This document shows positions 25,407 to 33,901 of a DNA stretch of 64,000 bases, piece by piece; within the stretch, counting starts at the first letter, position 1; each line of letters starts with the position of its first letter. A program made the translations under genes and the position numbers. The stretch spans positions 1,288,047-1,352,046 of the forward strand of contig NZ_CP020914.1 of NCBI RefSeq assembly GCF_007833355.1, in the 5' to 3' direction. Source of the DNA: Denitratisoma sp. DHT3 (lineage in GTDB: Bacteria; Pseudomonadota; Gammaproteobacteria; Burkholderiales; Rhodocyclaceae). A model generated the notes under the pieces. It did no database searches, was not told the origin of the DNA, and was given only the letters and a program-made list of their open reading frames with translations.

Positions 25407-25709
25407 ATTCTACTGCAAAGCAGCAACGCGAATGGCACAACAAAAGTGCAATATAGGATCAATCTTGCCAGGAAGCAGCGAGGAAAAAGGGGCTTTTGTC
25501 CCGGACCGGCATAGGTAAAAAGAGAATTCCACTCGCCGGCTATCAATTACGCAAGCATTGCTTACGATCCATGTCCAAGTGGGGCAGCGTTTGCGAAGCG
25601 TACAATCTCAGAGACGCCTATGTTCCCCGTGCAAGCGTCTGTGTTCCGCGGTTGGCCATGGGGATATTGTTGTTCTTGTAATTTCTTTCCGAAGCCAGGC
25701 AAGCCGATT
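25407..25709. other. Intergenic remainder, ccoN / chemotaxis receptor
   Basis: About 300 bases separate the FNR box from the receptor start. The stretch is relatively AT-rich and probably carries the receptor promoter. I see no RNA gene or convincing palindrome. Confidence 0.4.
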
Positions 25710-27318
25710 GTGAAAATCAAAACACGCATCACCGGCAGTATGGGCCTCGTGCTGGCCCTGTTTTCCTTGGTGACTGGATTTGGCATCTATGGTCTGCACC
25801 AGAGCAAACAGGTGTTCATTCGCCACCTGGATGCAAAGGTCGCCTTCGAGCGCGCGTTGAGCGGCATGTATGCCCAGGGGCTGCAAGGCGGCCAGGCGCT
25901 GCGCAACATCACCCTCGATCCGGCCAACCAGACTGGCCATGAGAACCTGGTCAAGGCACAAGAGGGGTTCGAGCAGCAGTTCAAGAAGGCGAAGGCGCTT
26001 GCTGCGGACGATGTAGCTCGTCAGGCCGTGCTGGAAAAGATTGCCGACATGTTCAGCAAGCGGTCGGCTGCCATTGCCGACGTCGTGGCGAAGGCTTCCG
26101 CAGGCGACCAGGCCGCGGCCATCCGACTCATCAAGGAACGTGAAACGCCACTTTGGCGCGAACTGCGGACAGTCCTGCTCGACCAGATGAAGGCCGTCTC
26201 GGCCGAGATGGAACGGAGCCGGACGGCTAGCGTGAACGACATCGAGCGCCTGCTGACGTTGATGCTGGCGCTTGCGTGCGTGAGTGCGGTGCTGGGCGCC
26301 GCGTTCGCCTTCGTCGTCGTCCGCGCGGTGACGCGGCCGCTGGAAGCCCTGGCGACGAGCACGCACAGAATCGCCCAAGGCGATCTCACTGCACGGGTAA
26401 GCATCAAAACGCGGGACGAATTCGAACTCGTCGGAACGCGCTTCAACGAACTGGCCGACAACTTTTCCGCCCTTCTGCGCAAGGTGCGGCAGGGGACGCA
26501 CCAGATGCTGGAAACGGCGACACAGATCGCGGCTTCGTCGTCGCAGATTTCGGCCAGCACCGGCGCCCAAAGCGACGCGGCATCGAGCATGGCGGCCACG
26601 ATGGAACAAATGAGTGCTGGCGTGGAAACCATCAGCCAGAACGCCCACAGCGCGCATGAGGTGTCGTCCGAGGCCGAAAGTGTGTCGGAGTGCGGCGGCG
26701 AGATCGTCGCCGTCGTCGTGACGAGCATCGAGCAGATCGCTGAAGCCGTCAATCAATCGGCAGAGGTAGTGTCTGCACCTCGGCGAGCATTCCAATCGCA
26801 TCTCCGCGATTGTCGACGTCATCAAGGAAATTGCCGACCAGACCAACCTGTTGGCGCTCAACGCAGCGATCGAAGCGGCGCGGGCAGGAGAGTCGGGGCG
26901 GGGCTTCGCCGTGGTGGCCGACGAGGTGCGCAAGCTCGCCGAGCGCACCACCAAGTCGACACAAGAAATCTCGGAAATGATCTGTACCATCCAAGACGGC
27001 ACGCAAAGCGCCGTCGCGAGCATGCAGACAGGTGTTGCACGGGTGGGTGAAGGCGTTGGGTTGGCGCGGCAGGCCGGCGATGTCATGCAGCAGATCCAGG
27101 CCGGCGCTCGTCAGGTGGTCGACATGGTCAGCGATATTTCGACTGCCCTGCACGAGCAAAGCGTGTCCAGCGCCAGCATTACCAAGAACGTCGAGAACAT
27201 CGCCGAGTTGGCCGAAAAGAATGCGGCGGCAGTGGAGGCGAACGCAACCGTCACCAAGCAGTTGGAGAATCTTGCCGGCATGCTGGAACATGAGGTGACG
27301 CCGTACACCATCGCGTAA
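25710..27318 (+). pseudogene. Methyl-accepting chemotaxis protein, frameshifted
   Basis: The 5' part (GTG 25710 to about 26777) encodes TM1, a periplasmic helical domain, TM2 (near LMLALACVSAVLGAAFAFVVV), a HAMP domain (RPLEALATSTHRIAQGDL), and the first signalling helix. The conserved tip ([20 protein letters not shown]) and the rest, ending at 27318, are in the next frame. Removing one C at 26778-26779 restores [18 protein letters not shown], the usual family sequence. As written, translation leaves the correct frame before the tip and stops at 27050, so the product could not signal. It may be a recent mutation or an assembly error. It is divergent from ccoN, so an energy or oxygen taxis role is possible. 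Confidence 0.85.
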
Positions 27319-27515
27319 TTGCCCGACATGGTCCAAGCCTGAGTGGCGGGCGACAACAATGCCGGTTCGATAGCTGCGGACTCAAGGCCCATCCTGAGCC
27401 CACCTTGCGGCGTGCCTTCCGTCGTCCTCGGAGAAACGATCCCGTCGGCCGCGACGAAGCCTAGTTCTTCCTCAAAATCCGTGCCGATTTCCCCGAAGCT
27501 CGGCGGTGAAGAACC
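27319..27515. other. Gene-free spacer between receptor gene and ccoS
   Basis: The gap from 27319 to 27627 holds the ccoIS terminator at 27516-27542 and otherwise no gene I can support. Open frames on both strands here have no family resemblance. Confidence 0.4.
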
Positions 27516-27542
27516 AAAAAAAAGGGTGCGCAGTGCGCACCC
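27516..27542 (-). terminator. Intrinsic terminator after ccoS
   Basis: GGGTGCGC (27524-27531) pairs with GCGCACCC (27535-27542), and the minus-strand transcript ends in an eight-base U tract (27516-27523). It closes the ccoI-ccoS operon. Confidence 0.9.
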
Positions 27543-27627
27543 CCAACCCCAACAGAGAGACAACAGGGTCCGGCGGCGAACCGCCACCAAACCCTCGGCA
27601 AGAGTATGGCCTTTTCTTCGATGTTAC

Positions 27628-27825
27628 TCATTGATTTACATCAACCCTTTGGCTGGATTTATTGGATTCGCCGTCGACAATCGGCCGGTCGTCATCCATC
27701 AGCATCCGATAGGCCGGACCTTCCAGGTCCTCGAACTGGCCATTGCGCAGCGACCACCAGAAAATCGCCGCAATGACGAATACCAGCAGCAGCGACACAG
27801 GCACCAACAAGTACATGATCTCCAT
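27628..27825 (-). CDS. ccoS: cbb3 oxidase maturation protein CcoS
   Basis: The 65-residue protein has one membrane helix (MYLLVPVSLLLVFVIAAIFWW) followed by the family motif RNGQFEDLEGPAYRML. CcoS is needed for haem and copper incorporation into cbb3 oxidase. Its ATG overlaps the ccoI stop codon. Confidence 0.93.
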   Translation of the reverse strand: MEIMYLLVPVSLLLVFVIAAIFWWSLRNGQFEDLEGPAYRMLMDDDRPIVDGESNKSSQRVDVNQ

Positions 27826-30287
27826 CAGACCTCCGTTCCACCGGCACCCGGAAAATTCGCACGCTGCAGACGCAAGGCGTTGAGCACGACCAATAGCGAG
27901 CTTGCCGACATCCCGATACCCGCCATCCAGGGCGTGATCCAGCCGGCCATCGCCAGCGGAATGGCGGTCAGGTTATAGCCGAAGGACCAGATCAGGTTCT
28001 GCCGCACGATCGCCATCGTGCGTCGTGAAAGCGCCACGCCGTCCGCAATGGCCTCCAGGCTCTGCCCCAGCAGCACCACGTCGGCCTGGGTTCTGGCCAG
28101 GTCCGTGCCCTGCCCCATCGCGATCGACACCTGGGCCTGCGCCAGCACCGGCGCATCGTTGACGCCATCGCCCACCATCGCCATGGACTCGCCCGCCTGC
28201 TGCAGGGCCTGAATCCGCTGATGCTTGGCCTCGGGCGACAGATCGCCTTCCGCCGCCTCGATTCCCAATTCATCGGCGACGCGACGCACCACCGCCCCAC
28301 CGTCTCCGCTCAACACGCCCAGGCGGAGCCCCAGCGCCTTCAGGCGCGACACCATCGGCAAGGCGCCATCCCGCAAGGCATCGGCCAGTCGAAAGAAACC
28401 CAGCCAGCCGTTGCCATCGGCCAGCGCCACCACCGTATCCCCCTCCGCCTGGATGTCCTGGATTTCAGCGGGTACCGGCTGTCCATGAAGCCCCGCGACA
28501 AAAGATGGGCTGCCCAGGCGCACCGCCTCACCGCAAAAAACCGCCTCGACGCCGGCGCCAGTACGGATCCGCAATTCAGTCACCGCCGGCAACCCCGCAG
28601 TTGAAATGCCCGCGCACAGGCCCGCCGCGATCGGATGCTCGGACGACTGCTCGAGGGCGGCCGCCAACTGGCGCAGACGCGTTTCCGGCCAATCCCGGCA
28701 GCAATGCACCGCTTTCAGCGTCATCCGCCCCTGGGTGAGGGTCCCGGTCTTGTCGAAGACGAAGCGCGTCACCCGCGCCAGGGTCTCGATGGCATGACCC
28801 CGCGTCACCAGCAAGCCGCGCGACGCCAGCGTGCCGATGGAAACCGTCATCGCCGCCGGAGTCGCCAGGGAAAGCGCGCAGGGGCAGCTCACCACCAGCA
28901 CCGCGACGAACACCTCCAGCATCCGTGCGGCATCGATGAAATACCAGGCAACCGCCGTCGCCGCCGCCAGCACCAGCAAGGCGGCCACGAACCAGGCCGC
29001 CACCCGGTCCGCCGTGCGCACCATCTCCGGCCGCTCGGCCTCGGCCCGCTCCATCAGGCGCTGGATGGACGCCAGACGCGTTTGCTCGCCGGTCCGGAGC
29101 ACCCGCACGACCAGGGCGCTGCCCAGATTCACGCTGCCGCCGGTGACCTGATCGTCGACTTGCTTGGGCACCGGCCGGCTCTCGCCGGTCAGCAAGGATT
29201 CATCCACCGAACCCTCGCCCTGCACCACGGCCCCATCGGCCGGCAGGGTTTCCCCCGGCTTGACCAGCAGCAGGTCGCCGACCCGCAGTTCCGCCACCGC
29301 CACGCGTTCCGTATCCAACGCCGGGTAGTTCCCCAGACGCGCCGCGAAGGCGGGCACCGCCCTGGCCAGGGCCTCGACGCCACGCACGGCTTTTTGGCGC
29401 GCCATCAACTCCAGATAGCGACCGCCCAGCAGGAAGAACACGAACATCGTCACCGAGTCGAAATACACCTCGCCCCGCCCGACCAGGGTCGCCCAAAGAC
29501 TGGCGGCAAAGGCGGCGCCGATGCCCAATGCCACCGGCACGTCCATGCCGACCCGGCGCAGGGCCAGATCGCGCCAGGCACTGCGGAAAAAGGGAGCGGC
29601 CGAATACAGCACCACCGGCAAGGTCAGGATCAGGCTGGCCCAGCGCATCAGGAGCTCGATGTCGGGCGTCATCGTCCCATCGTCGGCCAAATACACCGGC
29701 ACGGCATACATCATCACCTGCATCATGCCGAAGCCGGCCACGAACAGCCGCCACAGCGCCGACTTGCGCTCCGCCTGGGCCAGTTGCTCCGATTTCGCGA
29801 CATCGTAGGGATGTGCCCGGTAGCCGATGGCGGCGACCGCTTCGAGAATCCGGGAAAGTTGCGTCAGCCGCGAATCCCAGCGCACCCGCGCCCGCCGCGT
29901 GGCGTAATTGATCTCCACCGCCGTCACCCCGGGCTGCCGGCCGACATGGGCCTCGTTGAGCCAGACGCAGGCGGCACAGGTGATGCCTTCCAGAATCAGC
30001 GCGGCCTCCCGCTCGTACTCGCCGACGGGGCGAACGAAATTCTTCTGCACTTCCGGATGATCGAACAGCCCCAGATCCTTCAACGCCTCGGGCATTGCCT
30101 CGCGCGGGCTCTCCGGCATCGCATCCCGATGCCGGTAATAATCGTCCAGGCCGTTGGTCACGATCGCCTGGGCGACGGCTTGGCATCCAGCACAGCACAT
30201 TGCCCGGCAACTGCCGCCGATCTCGACGGGGAAATCGGCTTCCGCCGGTATCGGCAGACCGCAGTGATAGCAGGCGGAATCGGACAC
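27825..30287 (-). CDS. ccoI: Copper-translocating P1B-type ATPase CcoI (FixI)
   Basis: The 820-residue protein has a cysteine-rich N terminus (CYHCG, CCAGC near 31-35) typical of FixI, a heavy-metal-associated domain with CAAC (104-107), eight membrane helices, TGES in the actuator domain, the CPC metal site (468-470), DKTG phosphorylation site (Asp512), SEHP and GDGVNDAP. It exports Cu(I) to the periplasm for cbb3 oxidase assembly. The start is GTG 30287, with only a weak ribosome binding site. It is coupled to ccoS. Confidence 0.95.
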   Translation of the reverse strand: MSDSACYHCGLPIPAEADFPVEIGGSCRAMCCAGCQAVAQAIVTNGLDDYYRHRDAMPESPREAMPEALKDLGLFDHPEVQKNFVRPVGEYEREAALILEGITCAACVWLNEAHVGRQPGVTAVEINYATRRARVRWDSRLTQLSRILEAVAAIGYRAHPYDVAKSEQLAQAERKSALWRLFVAGFGMMQVMMYAVPVYLADDGTMTPDIELLMRWASLILTLPVVLYSAAPFFRSAWRDLALRRVGMDVPVALGIGAAFAASLWATLVGRGEVYFDSVTMFVFFLLGGRYLELMARQKAVRGVEALARAVPAFAARLGNYPALDTERVAVAELRVGDLLLVKPGETLPADGAVVQGEGSVDESLLTGESRPVPKQVDDQVTGGSVNLGSALVVRVLRTGEQTRLASIQRLMERAEAERPEMVRTADRVAAWFVAALLVLAAATAVAWYFIDAARMLEVFVAVLVVSCPCALSLATPAAMTVSIGTLASRGLLVTRGHAIETLARVTRFVFDKTGTLTQGRMTLKAVHCCRDWPETRLRQLAAALEQSSEHPIAAGLCAGISTAGLPAVTELRIRTGAGVEAVFCGEAVRLGSPSFVAGLHGQPVPAEIQDIQAEGDTVVALADGNGWLGFFRLADALRDGALPMVSRLKALGLRLGVLSGDGGAVVRRVADELGIEAAEGDLSPEAKHQRIQALQQAGESMAMVGDGVNDAPVLAQAQVSIAMGQGTDLARTQADVVLLGQSLEAIADGVALSRRTMAIVRQNLIWSFGYNLTAIPLAMAGWITPWMAGIGMSASSLLVVLNALRLQRANFPGAGGTEV

Positions 30288-30333
30288 TGGGACCCCAAAG
30301 ACGAATTACTGGCAACTGTCGGCAATTCGGAAG

Positions 30334-30363
30334 AAAAAACGGGTTAGCGCAATGCTAACCCGT
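30334..30363 (-). terminator. Intrinsic terminator after tRNA-Thr
   Basis: ACGGGTTAGC (30339-30348) pairs with GCTAACCCGT (30354-30363) across a five-base loop, and the minus-strand transcript continues into a U tract (30334-30339). It lies eight bases past the tRNA 3' end and separates it from ccoI. Confidence 0.92.
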
Positions 30364-30371
30364 TGATTTCA

Positions 30372-30447
<76 letters not shown>

Positions 30448-30599
30448 AAGGCGGCGGATTATAACGATCCCCCGATTTGACGGCAACAGACGCCAACAAC
30501 ACACAGTGACAGCCATTCGTCAGAAATAATTGACCGCTGACACCATTGGTACTGGCGATCCCGGATGAAACAGAAAGAAAATACGAGGAGGAGGAGAAG

Positions 30600-31043
30600 A
30601 TGATGAAAAGCAAAACGGACCGTGGCTTTACCCTGATCGAACTCATGATCGTCGTTGTCATCGTCGCCATCCTGGCGACGGTCGCCGTGCCGTCGTATCT
30701 GGATTATGTGGCCCGTAGCCGCATCACCGAGGCGGTCGCCAACTTGTCCGAAATGCGCGTGAAGATGGAGCAGTACTTTCAGGACAATCGGTCCTACGCC
30801 GGGGCCTGCAGCAACGGCACGGTCGCCCCGCTTCCCGCCAACACCGGAAATTTCCAGTACAGCTGCCCTGCCGCGAATCTCACCGCGACCGGCTACGTCG
30901 TTCGCGCCGACGGCATTGGCCCCATGACTGGCTTTGCCTACACCATCGATCAGTCCAACACCCGTACCACCGTTGCCCTTCCCGCTGGGTGGGCCGGCAC
31001 GAACAACCCCTGCTGGGTACTCAAGCGGGACGGTTCCTGTTGA
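30600..31043 (+). CDS. pilE: Type IV pilin (PilE-like)
   Basis: The 147-residue prepilin has a short basic leader with cleavage after Gly (TDRG / FTLIELMIVV), Glu at +5, a hydrophobic N-terminal helix, and Cys pairs in the C-terminal half (GACSNG, YSCPAA, NPCWVL, GSC), including a likely D-region disulfide. It heads a minor pilin operon; pilE in this position is usually a minor or accessory pilin. A purine-rich GAGGAGGAG ribosome binding site precedes tandem ATGs at 30600 and 30603. Confidence 0.9.
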   Translation: MMKSKTDRGFTLIELMIVVVIVAILATVAVPSYLDYVARSRITEAVANLSEMRVKMEQYFQDNRSYAGACSNGTVAPLPANTGNFQYSCPAANLTATGYVVRADGIGPMTGFAYTIDQSNTRTTVALPAGWAGTNNPCWVLKRDGSC

Positions 31044-31061
31044 AGAGACGAGGAACGCCAC

Positions 31062-31637
31062 ATGAAAATACCTCGGTCGCAGGGCTTCTCGCTGGTCGAA
31101 TTGATGATCGCCATCGCCATTGCCGCCTTGCTCCTGGTCATGGGCATTCCATCATTTACCACCATGATCCAAAACTCGAAATTGCGCAGTGCCGCCGAAA
31201 ATTGCCTGGCCGGATTGCAAAGAGCGCGAGCCGAAGCCTTGCAGAACAACAGCGACGTCGAATTCCTGCTGACGGACGATGCACCGATTGCCGCCAACGT
31301 GGCGGCGTTCAATCCAAACGAGACCGGTGGAAACTGGGTCATACGAACCGCCGACATGAGCGACTTCATCGAAGGACATGCCGGTATCGAAGGCAGCGGC
31401 CAAACGTCCGCCTCGAACGTGGCGGTCACCGGCAACGGCATCGCATCCATCGTTTTCAACGGATTGGGCCGCACCAATCTCGCAGCCACCGCCACCTTCG
31501 GTTTCACCAATCCCGCGGGCGGCGCATGCGCACCGGCTGGCGCCATGCGCTGCCTCAACGTGCTGGTATCGGTAGGCGGGCAAATCCGCCTGTGCGACCC
31601 CGCCGCCACCGGAACGGGAGATACCCGTGGCTGCTAG
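31062..31637 (+). CDS. fimT: Minor pilin FimT/GspH family
   Basis: The 191-residue prepilin has leader MKIPRSQG / FSLVELMIAI, Glu at +5, then the GspH/FimT pattern (SKLRSAAENCLAGLQRARAEALQNN) and a beta-rich C terminus with CDPAATG near the end. FimT-like minor pilins help prime pilus assembly and can bind DNA during transformation. It lies 18 bases after pilE and overlaps pilV by 11 bases. Confidence 0.9.
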   Translation: MKIPRSQGFSLVELMIAIAIAALLLVMGIPSFTTMIQNSKLRSAAENCLAGLQRARAEALQNNSDVEFLLTDDAPIAANVAAFNPNETGGNWVIRTADMSDFIEGHAGIEGSGQTSASNVAVTGNGIASIVFNGLGRTNLAATATFGFTNPAGGACAPAGAMRCLNVLVSVGGQIRLCDPAATGTGDTRGC

Positions 31638-32106
31638 GCATTGGCCGGGCGCGCGGGAACAAGGCATCGTGCTCATCGAGGCGATGATCGGCATCCTCAT
31701 CTTTTCGATCGGCGTGCTGGCCGTCATCGCCATGCAAGCCTCGGCCATTTCCGCCCAATCGGATGCCCAGTACCGGATCGAAGCCTCGAATCTCGTGGAT
31801 CGCATGATGGGCGAAATCAATCTCAATGTTGACCGATCCAACGCGACCAACCTGCAAAACTCCCTGGCCGCCTTCAGCCACCAACCCAACGGCGCCAATT
31901 GCGATTTCTCAGGCACGGCCTCCGACAATGCCCAAGTCGCTGCCTGGCTGAACGACGCGACGGCCCAGTTGCCCGGGACCAGCGCCGCCATGCAGCAAAT
32001 CATCGTCGATACTGGAAATTTCAACCAGGTGTCGATCACCCTGTGCTGGCAAAACAGTGCCGATTCGGTTCCACGTCGGCACACCCTGGTCGCCTACGTC
32101 AACTGA
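31627..32106 (+). CDS. pilV: Minor pilin PilV
   Basis: The 159-residue prepilin has leader ending REQG / IVLIEAMIGI with Glu at +5 and hydrophobic helix FSIGVLAVIAMQ, typical of PilV. The GTG start at 31627 lies in the end of fimT. PilV forms part of the tip-priming minor pilin complex with PilW, PilX and PilY1. Confidence 0.88.
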   Translation: MAARHWPGAREQGIVLIEAMIGILIFSIGVLAVIAMQASAISAQSDAQYRIEASNLVDRMMGEINLNVDRSNATNLQNSLAAFSHQPNGANCDFSGTASDNAQVAAWLNDATAQLPGTSAAMQQIIVDTGNFNQVSITLCWQNSADSVPRRHTLVAYVN

Positions 32107-32113
32107 GCCCGCC

Positions 32114-33232
32114 ATGCCCGAGCGCCTTTCCTTACCCGGACGACGTGCCGCCCAAGGCTTTTCCCTTGTGGAAGTCATGATCGGCATGATCATCGGACTA
32201 CTGGGCATCCTCGTCATGTTTCAGATGCTGTTGAACTGGAACGAACGAAAGCGCACCGCCGCCTCGGGTAGCGATGCCCAGATCTCCGGCTCTATCGCGC
32301 TCTACAGCCTGGAGCGGGAGCTTCGCAATGCAGGCTACGGCTTCGGCAACGCCGGCGCCATGGGGTGTACCGTCACGGCCTACGACCGCCTGAGACCCGG
32401 CAACAATTTCACATTTCCCCTTGTACCCGTCCAGATCACCGATGGCGCGGGGGGCTCACCGGACACGATCACAGTGTTGTTCGGCAACTCTGCGCTGACG
32501 TCCGACAGCACCACCTACAGCGCATCCAGCGCAACGACAAAACGCTTGAACGACCCGAGCAGCATCCAGCGCGGAGATTTGCTGGTAGCGGCCCAGGCCG
32601 GTGCCTGCGGGCTTGTGGAAACCACCCTGAACACCCATGCCGACGGCCTCACGATCACCCACGCCTCGGGCAATTACAACGACCCCGACAACACGGCCGT
32701 CACTGCCCGTTACAACCCCGCCGCGGGTCTGGCCGTCGCACTGAGCGCCGGCAATATTTTCAACCTGGGCCCCCAGCCCCGGCGCAATGTCTGGCGGATC
32801 GTCAACGATCGCACCCTTGTCAGCACCGACGACCTGCACTACTCCGATCAACACGACGCCGCCGGACAGAACACCCCCGACGGCATGAATGACTGGACCG
32901 AAGTCGCCGACGGCATCATCGACCTGCAAGCCGAATATGGCTTGGACAGCGACGCGGACAACATCGTCGACACATGGCAATCCGCCGCGCCGGCGGACTT
33001 CCGGACCGTTCGCGCCATCCGGGTCGCGCTCCTGGCGCGCAGCCAGCAATACGAAAAACAGGCCGTCACCACCGTGGCGCCATCCTGGGCCGCCGGCGCC
33101 TTCGTCATGACCAATCTTGACGGAACGCCCGACTCGAACCCCGGCACGCCAAACGATTGGCGCCGCTACCGCTATCGGGTCTATGAAACCGTGGTGCCCT
33201 TGCGCAACGCGGTCTGGGGGAATTCGCCATGA
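32114..33232 (+). CDS. pilW: Minor pilin PilW
   Basis: The 372-residue PilW-type prepilin has leader ending RAAQG / FSLVEVMIGM with Glu at +5, then a long soluble domain with the family segment SIALYSLERELRNAGYGFGN near residues 55-75. PilW joins the minor pilin tip complex. ATG 32114 is used: the frame is open further upstream in pilV, but the leader fits this start. It overlaps pilX by four bases. Confidence 0.9.
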   Translation: MPERLSLPGRRAAQGFSLVEVMIGMIIGLLGILVMFQMLLNWNERKRTAASGSDAQISGSIALYSLERELRNAGYGFGNAGAMGCTVTAYDRLRPGNNFTFPLVPVQITDGAGGSPDTITVLFGNSALTSDSTTYSASSATTKRLNDPSSIQRGDLLVAAQAGACGLVETTLNTHADGLTITHASGNYNDPDNTAVTARYNPAAGLAVALSAGNIFNLGPQPRRNVWRIVNDRTLVSTDDLHYSDQHDAAGQNTPDGMNDWTEVADGIIDLQAEYGLDSDADNIVDTWQSAAPADFRTVRAIRVALLARSQQYEKQAVTTVAPSWAAGAFVMTNLDGTPDSNPGTPNDWRRYRYRVYETVVPLRNAVWGNSP

Positions 33233-33890
33233 ACGCCTCCATGACGTACCGGACGGCCATCCCCAAACGAGAACAGGGGATCATCCTGATCGTCGCCCTG
33301 GTCATGCTGGTGGCCATGACCCTGGCCGGCATCATCCTCTTTCGACAAATCGGCTCGGGGGTCATCATTGCCCGCAACCTGACCTTTCGCCAGGGGGCCA
33401 CCATCGGTGCGGACCGCGGTATCGAGGCGGGGCGCGCCTGGATCATGGGGCAGGCACAGTCCGCGCTGGAGCAAGCCAACGTGGGCGCGGCCTACTTCCC
33501 TGCCTGGTGCAACATTTCCATCAATGCCAGCAATCGCCCCGACGCCAACAACGATGGCAACACCGACGACTGCGGCCCCCCCCCCCCGGCACCAGCCCCC
33601 TCCCGAAATTCACGCCCGCCAGTTTCAACTGGGCCAATGCCGTGCAGGCGGTTGCCGATGACGGTGCCGGCAACGAAATTCGCTATGTCATTCATCGCCT
33701 TTGCCGGATTCCCGGTTCCGTCAATAGCGCCGGGCAGCAATGTGCCACCAAGGCCTCGGCCGACAACGCCAACTGTCCCGAGGCCAACGCCACCTGCATC
33801 ACGGCAACCGCGCAACCCTACTATCGAATCACGGCCCGCGCCCGAGGGCCCCTGGGCACCACCTCCTATACCCAGGCCATCCTGTATTGA
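33229..33890 (+). pseudogene. pilX: Minor pilin PilX, split at a C12 tract
   Basis: The first 115 codons encode a PilX leader and helix (KREQG / IILIVALVMLVAMTLAG; no Glu at +5, as usual for PilX) and a GxxGADRGIEAGRAW segment. After a run of 12 Cs at 33576-33587 the correct sequence (FNWANAVQAVADD ... YYRITARARGPLGTTSYTQAILY) continues in another frame to the stop at 33888-33890. Ten or thirteen Cs would give one intact protein of about 220 residues. With 12, the ribosome reads a proline-rich frame to 33996, past the pilY1 start. It is either a phase-variable gene or a homopolymer error. Confidence 0.85.
33576..33587 (+). repeat. Poly-C tract (C12) inside pilX
   Basis: Twelve consecutive cytosines, the longest homopolymer I noticed in the window. 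It sits inside pilX and breaks its frame. Such tracts are classical sites of slipped-strand mispairing. Confidence 0.95.
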
Positions 33891-33901
33891 GGAGCATCGC
33901 C

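Noticed and set aside
27111..27590. Minus-strand frame with a GTPQGG stretch resembling a reverse transcriptase motif
   Set aside because: No other RT motif (no YxDD, no LLxN) is present, the frame overlaps the chemotaxis receptor, and the surrounding residues do not fit any RT.
33117..33890. Separate gene in the second pilX frame
   Set aside because: Only the part after the C12 tract has PilX-like sequence; before it the frame is a shadow of pilW and pilX, so it is the 3' half of one split gene.
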